From positions 1-11,540 of the forward strand of contig JAVWOV010000031.1 of the NCBI GenBank assembly GCA_036636255.1: 11,540 bases of DNA, written 5' to 3'. This DNA comes from CALVXC01 sp036636255. GTDB taxonomy: Bacteria; Bacillota_I; Bacilli_A; RF39; UBA660. The translations under genes and the position numbers were made by a program. Below the pieces are notes generated by a model. The model was not told where the DNA came from. It worked only from the letters and a program-made list of their open reading frames with translations, and searched no databases. Positions 1-6,025 of the stretch are shown in pieces. Numbering within the stretch: the stretch's first letter is position 1; each line of letters begins with the position of its first letter.

Positions 1-53
<53 letters not shown>

Positions 54-117
54 AAATTATTAACTAATTTAAATTGCTTGAATTGTGTAATCCTAACTGA
101 ATTTTGAATTGACATTT

Positions 118-136
118 TGCTCAGTTTTCAAAGATC
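118..136 (-). promoter_or_regulatory. boxA-like rRNA antitermination element in the 16S leader
   Basis: Read on the minus strand this is GATCTTTGAAAACTGAGCA, close to the CTTTGAAAACT boxA found in Bacillota rRNA leaders, where NusB/NusE (S10) bind to prevent premature termination. It lies between promoter P2 and the 16S 5' end, about 65 nt before the mature rRNA, the expected place. The assignment rests on motif and position. Confidence 0.75.
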
Positions 137-140
137 ATTC

Positions 141-163
141 ATTGTTCTTGAAACAAGAACAAT
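141..163 (-). repeat. perfect 10-bp inverted repeat at the P2 transcription start
   Basis: ATTGTTCTTG and CAAGAACAAT are separated by three bases, forming a perfect 10-bp stem. Promoter P2's -10 box ends at 167, so transcription should begin near 160, within the first arm. The P2 rRNA transcript would therefore start with, or just inside, this hairpin. It could stabilise the 5' end, be a processing signal, or be a DNA-level operator; the sequence does not say which. Confidence 0.6.
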
Positions 164-166
164 ACC

Positions 167-195
167 ACTATATCAAATGGAAATAGCTAAGTCAA
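167..195 (-). promoter_or_regulatory. rRNA promoter P2
   Basis: On the minus strand, TTGACT (190-195) is separated by exactly 17 bp from TATAGT (167-172). This is a near-consensus housekeeping sigma-70/SigA promoter. It lies about 115 bp upstream of the 16S 5' end and is the proximal of two promoters. Confidence 0.8.
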
Positions 196-269
196 TAGTT
201 TTCTTGCTTTTTTGTTAAAAAAGCCAAAATTGTATTGATTTCAAACGATTTTCCCTTGAAAGCATTATT

Positions 270-298
270 ATAATAACAGATATATTTTTTGAAGTCAA
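270..298 (-). promoter_or_regulatory. rRNA promoter P1
   Basis: On the minus strand, TTGACT (293-298) is 17 bp from TATTAT (270-275); an alternative TATAAT at 267-272 would need 20-bp spacing. The -35 hexamer is the same as in P2, about 100 bp further upstream. Tandem promoters are usual for rRNA operons. Confidence 0.75.
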
Positions 299-302
299 CA
301 CC

Positions 303-335
303 TTTTTTGAAAAAAGTCGTTTTTTGACGTTTTTT
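303..335 (-). promoter_or_regulatory. phased A/T tracts, likely UP element of P1
   Basis: Six-base A or T tracts start at 303, 310, 320 and 330, the last three exactly 10 bp apart. They lie directly upstream of the P1 -35 box, roughly -40 to -70 relative to the expected start. This is where an UP element contacted by the RNA polymerase alpha C-terminal domain would be, and 10-bp phasing gives intrinsic curvature. The role is inferred from position. Confidence 0.5.
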
Positions 336-423
336 GTACAAAAATCTATTTTCAATAGTAATTACCTCTTTTAAAAATATTTCTATACCTTAATATATTC
401 ATTATTTATCCAAAAATTACTAT

Positions 424-960
424 TTATACCTGTTTTTTTATTTCTTTATATTTTTCATAATAATTATTATTAACTTTCTCATCAAACATCAAAACTTTTT
501 TGTCATATAAATCAATAAGCCTTTTCATAGCCTGATTAATAACGAAGTCTAAATCATCGCTATAATTCATAACCCTCTTATGATACAAATATTCCATCTG
601 ATCCAATATTTTATAATCACCACTCGGGAAAATCCGTAAATCTAAATCATAATCAATATATTTTATTGTTTGTTCCTCAATAAGATAGGGTGTAGCAATA
701 TTGCATTTATAATATATACCGTCTTTTTTTAATTGAGCAATTATATTAAACCATTCATCCTTAAAAAAATACATAATAGCTGGTCCCTTTGTTTTCCAAC
801 TATTACCCTCTGCTTTAATAACTGTTGTATTATAATTTCCTAAAACAATATATTCTTTTTTAATATCTAAAACAATCGCTTCATCCCACGAACAATGAAC
901 TTTTCCATTATGTTTATAACATTGAATTTGAAATTTATCACTTATATGACATTTTTTCAT
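424..960 (-). CDS. ntdP: Ntdp-type nucleoside tri-/diphosphate phosphatase (DUF402)
   Basis: This 178-aa cytoplasmic protein matches the Ntdp family (B. subtilis YgaC, S. aureus SA1684; DUF402/FomD-like barrel), which hydrolyses nucleoside tri- and diphosphates with divalent metal. Recognisable are GPAIMYFF near residue 60, the CNIATPYLIEE stretch near 86-96, and the acidic IKYIDYDLDLRIFP core near 99-112 that supplies metal ligands. An Ile/Leu/Asp-rich helical tail follows. Length is normal for the family (about 175-180 aa). The ATG at 960 is preceded by a strong Shine-Dalgarno, AGGAGGGG (966-973). It lies 161 bp after the protease stop, and a 53-codon stop-free stretch in that gap ends in TAA overlapping this ATG (TAATG). 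No clear terminator follows, only a 9-bp inverted repeat with a 51-bp spacer (355-363/415-423). Family call is confident; physiological substrate is not known from sequence. Confidence 0.9.
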   Translation of the reverse strand: MKKCHISDKFQIQCYKHNGKVHCSWDEAIVLDIKKEYIVLGNYNTTVIKAEGNSWKTKGPAIMYFFKDEWFNIIAQLKKDGIYYKCNIATPYLIEEQTIKYIDYDLDLRIFPSGDYKILDQMEYLYHKRVMNYSDDLDFVINQAMKRLIDLYDKKVLMFDEKVNNNYYEKYKEIKKQV

Positions 961-1107
961 TACAGCCCCTCCTCATACAGTATAATAAAAATCACTTTTA
1001 CTATTATTTCATCAATAGACATCGGTAAACATATTGTTTTCAAGTTAATTAATTTTATTTTTTTAACTTTTTCTCCTATATATAGAACAAATAATTTTAA
1101 TAAATAG

Positions 1108-1126
1108 GCTAGTAATTTATGCTAGC
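1108..1126 (-). terminator. weak hairpin at the end of the protease gene
   Basis: GCTAG (1108-1112) and CTAGC (1122-1126) can form a 5-bp stem with a 9-nt loop on the minus strand, including the protease TAG stop. The following sequence is only moderately T-rich (CTATTTATT), so termination would be inefficient and transcription may continue into the phosphatase gene. Confidence 0.3.
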
Positions 1127-2360
1127 TTGTCAAAAAATTCAAAGCACTTTGTAATTGATTATCCAATTCATCAACCGGATTGTCATAATACGTTTTATTT
1201 AAATCAACTTTAATATCTGGCTCAATTCCTTTTTCGTTAATCCATTCGCCTTTAGATGTTAACCATTTTTTTGTTGTCATTTTATAGGAATTTCCGGAAG
1301 ATAAAGATTGAAGTTCTTGAATAGTTCCTTTACCAAAACTTTTTTGGCCTATTATAGTAGCTTTTAATTGCTCTCTTAATGCTGACATTAAAACTTCTGA
1401 TGCCGAAGCACTAACCTCGTTAGATAAAATAACTAGTGGATATTCTTTAGTGTCTTTACCCATGGAATAAAATTTTGTAATATCTTGTTTTGTTTGAACT
1501 TGATATATAACGTGAGTATCATCTAATAATGTTGACAAAATACCAACAACCGTTGTCAAATGACCTCCTGCATTGCCACGTACATCAATAATTAATGAAT
1601 CAATTTTTTCTTTCTCCAATGAATTCAAATTGTCCACAAATTGTTTTACCGTATTATTAGCAAAAACACTTATCATAATATAGCCAATTTTCTGATTGTT
1701 TTTTTCAAAAACTTTAGAGCTTACAGATTTTAATACAACATTTTCTTTTGTTACTTTAATTGTTTTATCAATGCCTTCACGATTAACAACTAATTCAATC
1801 TTTTTACCATTATCTTCCATAATTTTTTTAATTAATTTAGAGGTTTCTTGCTTTTGTACATTTTCCCCGTTAACACTTTTAATAATATCCATTTTTTTAA
1901 GCCCTGCTTTAAATGCTGGGGTGTCAGCAAAAACATCAATGATAACAATGTTTTTTTCAATATCGTTAATAATTTCAATTCCAATTCCTCGGTATTCACC
2001 ATTTAATTGCTTATTAAACGTATCTGCTTTGCTTTTATTTAAATATCGCGAATTAATATCTAAAGACGAAAACATACCTTCTGTAGCGTCTTCTATTATT
2101 TTTCCTTTATCTACTTTTTCATAATAATTGTCAATTACATCTGAATATGTTTCAATAAAATCTTGTAATTCTGGGTTTTTTTTGATTATTTCACTATATT
2201 GGTTACTTTCATTCTTAAAACGACTGTTAAGAAAAAAGCCCATTATCAAACTTATAATACAAGTTAGCAAAACCAAAACAACAACTTCTTTTGTTTTAAA
2301 ATCATGATTAATATTCTTGTTTGTTTTTTCCTTTTCGGTTAGTTTATTTTTTTTTATCAT
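1122..2360 (-). CDS. ctpA: S41-family carboxy-terminal processing protease (CtpA/CtpB type)
   Basis: This 412-aa membrane-anchored serine protease has a short cytoplasmic N-terminus, one transmembrane segment (about residues 25-44), a helical region, a PDZ domain (about 117-200, with YRGIGIEI and AFKAGLKKMDII) and the S41 catalytic domain. The Ser-Lys dyad is S319 in VSASASE and K344 in SFGKGTIQ, with Q348. The S-to-K (25) and K-to-Q (4) spacings match E. coli Tsp and B. subtilis CtpB. It should cleave near the C-termini of extracytoplasmic proteins. The end (LDNQLQSALNFLTS) is typical, and there is no peptidoglycan-binding domain. The ATG at 2360 has AGGTG about 7 nt upstream and lies 19 bp after the stop of the gene for a thioredoxin-like membrane protein, so the two are likely cotranscribed. 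Codons 2-5 contain nine A's in a row, a possible slippage site. Substrate is unknown. Confidence 0.95.
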   Translation of the reverse strand: MIKKNKLTEKEKTNKNINHDFKTKEVVVLVLLTCIISLIMGFFLNSRFKNESNQYSEIIKKNPELQDFIETYSDVIDNYYEKVDKGKIIEDATEGMFSSLDINSRYLNKSKADTFNKQLNGEYRGIGIEIINDIEKNIVIIDVFADTPAFKAGLKKMDIIKSVNGENVQKQETSKLIKKIMEDNGKKIELVVNREGIDKTIKVTKENVVLKSVSSKVFEKNNQKIGYIMISVFANNTVKQFVDNLNSLEKEKIDSLIIDVRGNAGGHLTTVVGILSTLLDDTHVIYQVQTKQDITKFYSMGKDTKEYPLVILSNEVSASASEVLMSALREQLKATIIGQKSFGKGTIQELQSLSSGNSYKMTTKKWLTSKGEWINEKGIEPDIKVDLNKTYYDNPVDELDNQLQSALNFLTS

Positions 2361-2379
2361 TATTTATCACCTGTACCCT

Positions 2380-2964
2380 TTATTCTGATAAACTATTTAA
2401 ATAGTCAACAATTTCGTCATCACCTTCAAAGTATTCAACTAATTTGTTATTTTCAATTTTGAGTAATGTGTTACCACTAAATTTAATATCTTTTACATTT
2501 TCCACAATCAAATTACTGTCTTTTGCTACAAATTGCTTATTAAATATATTTGACAAATCAACTTGATATATTTTATCTGCTTTTTCCTTGTGTTTGTCAA
2601 TATATGTCATATATAAAGTTTCATCGGTACTCTTTTTGTTAATTACTAACACATAATAAAAATCAGTATTTTGAGAAAAAATATCCCCGACTATAATTTC
2701 ATCATATTGTATAACTGCAATGCTTTTATCCTTAGTATCGTTAGGAACATCACGGTTTTTAAATAATGCCGTCAATCCATAAAAAAGTACAAAAACAACT
2801 GTTACTACTGCAAAAACAAGCAATAAGCGTGTAAGTTCGCTATTATCTGACACTTTTTTTCCATCTATTATAAGCTTAGCGTTTTTAATCTTATTCTTTT
2901 TTATCTTTGAATCGTTCATGTTTTTATCGCTTTTTTGTTTGAAATTTTTTTTCTTTTCTTTCAT
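2380..2964 (-). CDS. membrane-anchored thioredoxin-fold-like protein lacking active-site cysteines
   Basis: This 194-aa protein has a very basic cytoplasmic N-terminus (Lys-rich, residues 1-45), one transmembrane segment (about 46-68) and an outside domain of about 125 residues. I do not recognise a named family. The domain order resembles a thioredoxin fold: a hydrophobic strand (DFYYVLVI, 101-108), a helix where CxxC would sit (KKSTDETLYMTYID), a strand (KIYQVDLS), then a beta hairpin (NTLLKIENNKLVEYFEG, 165-181) and a last helix. There is no cysteine at all, and the usual cis-proline before the beta hairpin is Asn-Thr, so redox activity is very unlikely. The gene precedes the S41 protease by 19 bp, suggesting it is a partner or substrate adaptor (inference). 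The start ATG has only a weak Shine-Dalgarno (GTGA). Met16 is an alternative start but has no better site. Confidence 0.7.
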   Translation of the reverse strand: MKEKKKNFKQKSDKNMNDSKIKKNKIKNAKLIIDGKKVSDNSELTRLLLVFAVVTVVFVLFYGLTALFKNRDVPNDTKDKSIAVIQYDEIIVGDIFSQNTDFYYVLVINKKSTDETLYMTYIDKHKEKADKIYQVDLSNIFNKQFVAKDSNLIVENVKDIKFSGNTLLKIENNKLVEYFEGDDEIVDYLNSLSE

Positions 2965-2976
2965 TTTATCACATGT

Positions 2977-3011
2977 AATCTAACCAGGTTCTAAATATCC
3001 TATATTAGATT
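2977..3011 (-). other. two mutually exclusive hairpins just before a start codon
   Basis: AATCTAA (2977-2983) and TTAGATT (3005-3011) form a 7-bp stem. The same distal segment can instead pair locally as TCTAATAT with ATATTTAGA (2990-3009, one bulge). They lie within 15-50 nt upstream of the ATG at 2964, at the end of a leader of about 220 nt starting near 3185. No known riboswitch or T-box is recognisable. In sequence this AT-rich the pairing may be chance. Confidence 0.3.
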
Positions 3012-3191
3012 CCCTTCTATTTTTATTTTAATATACAACTTTTTAGTGTTGTAATATTTAAGTTATGTTTGTTTTTTTGATTTTGCTAGTATTTGAATGG
3101 TATAAGTAATAACTACTACTGGTTTTTATTGTGTTTTTTATATTGTTGTTTCAACATATAAACACGGTCATTTATTTGTACATCTAATATA

Positions 3192-3200
3192 ATTATATCA
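3192..3200 (-). promoter_or_regulatory. extended -10 promoter for the thioredoxin-like/protease operon
   Basis: On the minus strand TGATATAAT gives a perfect -10 (3192-3197) with the extended TG (3199-3200). The -35 position (ATTTAT, 3215-3220) is poor and overlaps the preceding terminator hairpin, so the promoter depends on the extended -10. The same TGATATAAT occurs before cdaA. It implies a leader of about 220 nt before the ATG at 2964. Apart from the hairpins near 2977-3011 and a 6-bp TACAAC/GTTGTA stem, I see nothing in that leader. Confidence 0.55.
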
Positions 3201-3212
3201 TGTTTTTAATAA

Positions 3213-3243
3213 AAATAAATTCTTTTTTAAAAAGAATTTATTT
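3213..3243 (-). terminator. terminator of the LolA/GerS-like lipoprotein gene
   Basis: AAATAAATTCTTTTT (3213-3227) and AAAAAGAATTTATTT (3229-3243) form a perfect 15-bp inverted repeat with a one-base centre. It lies 17 bp after the lipoprotein stop, and TTTATT follows on the minus strand. The stem has few G-C pairs, so strength is uncertain, but position and symmetry fit an intrinsic terminator. Confidence 0.6.
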
Positions 3244-3259
3244 TCAAAGCTATTTATTT

Positions 3260-4261
3260 TTATTTTATAACCGAAGCTACACCAATTGATTTAGCAACAC
3301 TAATTAGTTGTTCACCATTTAATTTTTTTGATACAATATAATATTCAATACCCTTATCAATCCAAGTTACCTCGTTTTCTGCCATAGCTCCTATTGAATC
3401 TGTTAATAAAACAGGTTCTCCTGAAACAGGAATTGGTAAATAGTCAGCGCTAACATTTACTGTTTCTTGAATTATCATAAATGGATTATCACCATTAAAA
3501 GTCATTATTACCCGCTGTCCATCTTCTTTATTAACTTTATTTTCTTTTTCTAAATAAGTATTTTTTGGTAAGTACATTGGATAAATACTATTATCAATAT
3601 TGTTTACTGGTTTAATAATTTCTTTGTTTTCCGAAGCTTTCATATTATCTTTTAACATAAAGTAATTATCCGAAAAATCAGCTTTTAAATTTATTTTGTT
3701 AAATTTCATTGTCATTTGTGGTTCGTTATTAAGATTTAAAACTTCCACTTTTTCCATATTACCTTTTTTATTTAGATATATTTTTTGTTTAACTAGTTCC
3801 TTATTATTTGGATAATTAACCGTGGTTTTGAAAATATAATTATTTTTTGTCTTTTTAAAGCCATAATTTTTATCACTATTAATATCGTTTAATAATGATT
3901 GTAATATATAAATTTGTGAATTATTATATGGCCATTTACTTTCAAACTTAAAACTTTTATTTAGAGATGGTGTTAGTACATAAACTCCCTCATTGTTTTT
4001 CAAAATAATTTGTTGATGATTATTTATTTGATTCGTTAAACTAACTCTAAATTGATTTTTATTTTGAAATGAAACTTCTACATTATACAAATATTTTTCC
4101 TCATTATTAACTAATTTCAAAATACCGCTTAAACGATAGCCTTTTAATGTACCTATTTTATTATTCAAATCTTTAACTATGTCTTTTTCGCCATATTCAC
4201 CACATCCTGTTAATGATAAAATTGATATAATTAATATACTCACCCATAAAATTTTTTTCAT
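3260..4261 (-). CDS. LolA/GerS-like lipoprotein with C-terminal DUF4367-like domain
   Basis: This 333-aa lipoprotein has a signal peptide and lipobox LTGC with Cys20 as the lipidated residue. Residues about 40-225 look like the LolA/GerS-type beta fold found in Bacillota lipoproteins: YNVEVSFQNKNQFRVSLTNQ, then QIILKNNEGVYVLTPSLNKS and FKFESKWPYNNSQIYILQSL, which I recall as highly conserved in clostridial and related homologues. The last 100 or so residues (YPMYLPKN to the TWIDKGIEYYIVS end) resemble DUF4367. GerS acts in C. difficile spore germination, but homologues also occur in non-spore-formers, and nothing here points to sporulation. It should be anchored to the outer face of the cytoplasmic membrane. 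The ATG at 4261 has AGGGTG 5 nt upstream. Its own promoter and terminator make it monocistronic, divergent from yuzA. Exact role unknown. Confidence 0.8.
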   Translation of the reverse strand: MKKILWVSILIISILSLTGCGEYGEKDIVKDLNNKIGTLKGYRLSGILKLVNNEEKYLYNVEVSFQNKNQFRVSLTNQINNHQQIILKNNEGVYVLTPSLNKSFKFESKWPYNNSQIYILQSLLNDINSDKNYGFKKTKNNYIFKTTVNYPNNKELVKQKIYLNKKGNMEKVEVLNLNNEPQMTMKFNKINLKADFSDNYFMLKDNMKASENKEIIKPVNNIDNSIYPMYLPKNTYLEKENKVNKEDGQRVIMTFNGDNPFMIIQETVNVSADYLPIPVSGEPVLLTDSIGAMAENEVTWIDKGIEYYIVSKKLNGEQLISVAKSIGVASVIK

Positions 4262-4291
4262 TGTTTCACCCTATCTTCTTATTTCTGTTTA

Positions 4292-4320
4292 ATTATATGA
4301 AAATTTATTTCATATATGAA
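4292..4320 (-). promoter_or_regulatory. lipoprotein promoter spanned by an inverted-repeat operator candidate
   Basis: On the minus strand TTCATA (4315-4320), 17 bp, TATAAT (4292-4297) form a promoter 30 bp upstream of the ATG at 4261. A perfect 9-bp inverted repeat (TATATGAAA at 4294-4302, TTTCATATA at 4308-4316) with a 5-bp centre runs across the spacer from the -10 into the -35. Repressor operators commonly sit in this arrangement, but the sequence is almost all A/T. Confidence 0.5.
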
Positions 4321-4328
4321 TGAATAAT

Positions 4329-4356
4329 TTGATAATTTTTGGTAATTATATATAAT
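4329..4356 (+). promoter_or_regulatory. yuzA promoter
   Basis: TTGATA (4329-4334), 16 bp, TATAAT (4351-4356) on the plus strand. The start should fall near 4363, leaving a short leader with the Shine-Dalgarno AAAGGAG (4364-4370), 6 nt before the ATG. Confidence 0.6.
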
Positions 4357-4376
4357 ATTATAGAAAGGAGTGTTTT

Positions 4377-4577
4377 ATGGAAATATTACAAAAAATCGTT
4401 TTAATAATAACTATTATTGGAGCAATTAATTGGGGGGTAATTGGATTATTTGATTTGGATCTTGTTGCAACGCTGTTTGGAAATATGTCTGTCATGGCAA
4501 GAATTATATATGTATTAGTTGGTATTAGCGGTCTAATTAATATTGGCATTCTTTTTAATCGTTTTGAAACAAAATAA
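4377..4577 (+). CDS. yuzA: DUF378 small membrane protein (YuzA-like)
   Basis: This 66-aa protein has two hydrophobic segments: residues 7-25, with the family hallmark AINWGVIGLFDLDLVATLFG, and about 40-60 (ARIIYVLVGISGLINIGILF). Length and the INWG motif are typical of DUF378, represented by B. subtilis YuzA, whose function is unknown. It is the only protein gene here on the plus strand, divergent from the lipoprotein gene and convergent with cdaR, with its own promoter and a strong hairpin after it. The start is clear (AAAGGAG, 6-nt spacing). The overlapping minus-strand open frame is a shadow. Confidence 0.92.
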   Translation: MEILQKIVLIITIIGAINWGVIGLFDLDLVATLFGNMSVMARIIYVLVGISGLINIGILFNRFETK

Positions 4578-4588
4578 TTTTAGTAAAA

Positions 4589-4612
4589 ACAGATTTTTGT
4601 TTAAGAATCTGT
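4589..4612 (+). repeat. hairpin directly upstream of the yuzA/cdaR terminator
   Basis: ACAGATT (4589-4595) and AATCTGT (4606-4612) make a perfect 7-bp stem with a 10-nt loop. It ends exactly where the next hairpin begins (4613), so the two could stack coaxially in the yuzA mRNA 3' end. Confidence 0.5.
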
Positions 4613-4651
4613 ATATTATAAAGAAGCAATATAATTGCTTCTTTATAATAT
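4613..4651. terminator. bidirectional terminator between yuzA and cdaR
   Basis: A perfect 18-bp inverted repeat (4613-4630 and 4634-4651) with a 3-nt loop has core AAAGAAGCAAT/ATTGCTTCTTT. On the plus strand the 3' arm runs into ATAATATTT, a usable U-rich tail. It sits between two convergent stop codons (4577 and 4667), the classic place for a shared bidirectional terminator. Confidence 0.8.
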
Positions 4652-4666
4652 TTAACAATAATGTTT

Positions 4667-6025
4667 TTACTTTTTAGATATTCTTATTTTAACTTTCTTT
4701 GTTTTTGGTATATATTGAACCCTTGAATCAGATCCTTCTACTTTAACTATTACTTCATGTTCTCCTTCAATATAACCATCTAAATTTAGATATGCTGTCA
4801 CATCATCAGTTGTAATATTATCAATAACCTCTTTAACACCTTTTAAGCTAACTGATACTTTCACATCTTCTGCACTCATTCCTTGAATACTATATCGATC
4901 GTCGGCAATATTGCGATATTTAATTCCAACGTTATCTATGTCTTTACTGCTAACTGTCCCTAATGAAATATCAACAGTTACATTATTAACCGACATGGAT
5001 CTTATTCCTGTTGGTCTTAACAATTCAAGCTTATATGTATAATTTTCCTTTAAATCACTAACATCAATTTCAAGTGGAATATAGTTTATTTCTTCTAATG
5101 CTTTTTTAGTTCCATATACTTTTACTTTTGTTTCACTAGTTGCAATAGAACTAATTGCCTTACCAAAGGCGACATCGCCCTTTGGAATTACTTTGATTGG
5201 TAATTCCTTACTAGGTGATGCAATAACTATTTTAGCACTCACCTTTGATGGTACTATTTCTATGTTTGTTATATTTCCTTGTTTATCGTAAGCTTTAAGT
5301 GGAACATCTTTTAAAATTATTTCCCCAGTTTCCTGTTTAGGTAAACTTTCCACATCCACAAGGGCTTTTACCGTTGAAACTTCAGTCAAACGATGTTCAG
5401 CACCTTTTATTGTGACATTATCGCTGTCTAATTTAACACTTTCAATAATCAATTTTTCATCTAACATGTCCTGATTTATAATATCACTTGTTAGTGAGCG
5501 TGTTTTAGAAATTTTAGGATATATAATCACTGTTGCTACTGATGGATTAACTTCATATTTTATAGACTTCAATGCTTGATTATATTTTATATTAACTTTA
5601 TGGGTTCCTGGTTTTAGTCCTGTTAAATCAATAGCTATATCATGCGTTGATGATTGCTTTGCAAAATATAAATCAGCTCGGCTGCCTATTAAAGTAATAT
5701 CTACTTTTTTAGGTAATCCTTCTACTGCATATGCCTCATCGTTATAAATAACATTAATAGGTTGATCTTTTAAAACTTCAGCTGAATTATTAGTAAAATC
5801 AAGGATTTTTTGATCGACAAGAATAAATAAGCTTACTGCTAAAAATAATGAAACAAATAATAAGGTTCTAGTTTTAGAAATCCATTTTTCGAATCGTCGT
5901 CCCGAACCATTAAATTGTTTAAAAAGCTTTAGTATTATTTTAGTAATAGGAATAATTATTTTAATATCGATAAAATGCCATATTCCACAAAAAAAATGTT
6001 TAATCATCTTCAGCATTTTTTTCAT
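4667..6025 (-). CDS. cdaR: CdaA regulatory protein CdaR (YbbR-domain protein)
   Basis: CdaR is the membrane-bound partner that modulates the diadenylate cyclase CdaA. The 452-aa product has one clear transmembrane segment (about residues 53-71, LLFVSLFLAVSLFIL) followed by four extracytoplasmic YbbR repeats (roughly 85-170, 175-260, 270-345, 355-450), the normal CdaR layout. Unusual is the N-terminal extension of about 50 residues before this segment, basic with an amphipathic or hydrophobic stretch (KIIIPITKIILKLF, near 22-35). The frame stays open up to a TTG at 6049. I chose the ATG at 6025 because AGGAGG (6035-6040) lies 9 nt upstream, whereas TTG and the ATG at 6034 have no spaced site. 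The gene overlaps cdaA by 26 bp in another frame, so the genes are translationally coupled. glmM, usual after cdaR in Bacillota, is absent; a terminator and convergent yuzA follow instead. Confidence 0.93.
   Translation of the reverse strand: MKKMLKMIKHFFCGIWHFIDIKIIIPITKIILKLFKQFNGSGRRFEKWISKTRTLLFVSLFLAVSLFILVDQKILDFTNNSAEVLKDQPINVIYNDEAYAVEGLPKKVDITLIGSRADLYFAKQSSTHDIAIDLTGLKPGTHKVNIKYNQALKSIKYEVNPSVATVIIYPKISKTRSLTSDIINQDMLDEKLIIESVKLDSDNVTIKGAEHRLTEVSTVKALVDVESLPKQETGEIILKDVPLKAYDKQGNITNIEIVPSKVSAKIVIASPSKELPIKVIPKGDVAFGKAISSIATSETKVKVYGTKKALEEINYIPLEIDVSDLKENYTYKLELLRPTGIRSMSVNNVTVDISLGTVSSKDIDNVGIKYRNIADDRYSIQGMSAEDVKVSVSLKGVKEVIDNITTDDVTAYLNLDGYIEGEHEVIVKVEGSDSRVQYIPKTKKVKIRISKK

Noticed and set aside
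218..355. 45-codon minus-strand frame from a TTG at 355 crossing rRNA P1, with an inner MLSRENRLK resembling the start of RnpA (ATG at 265).
   Set aside because: It runs through the P1 promoter, the inner ATG lies in the -10 region without a Shine-Dalgarno, and it stops after 16 codons. The resemblance is short and probably chance.
355..423. 9-bp inverted repeat (355-363/415-423) as the phosphatase terminator.
   Set aside because: The arms are 51 bp apart, have only one G-C pair and no following T-run. Kept only as a note in the gene entry.
895..1107. 70-codon plus-strand open frame.
   Set aside because: It overlaps the phosphatase start and the intergenic gap antisense, has no binding site, and its sequence is a hydrophobic shadow with no family resemblance.
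1696..2124. 142-codon plus-strand open frame inside the protease gene.
   Set aside because: Antisense shadow of a clearly conserved S41 protease; no plausible promoter or binding site.
2347..2355. Nine-base A tract (minus strand) in codons 2-5 of the protease gene as a phase-variation switch.
   Set aside because: Homopolymer runs of this size occur throughout this AT-rich window, for example near 5990-5997; no sign that this one is special.
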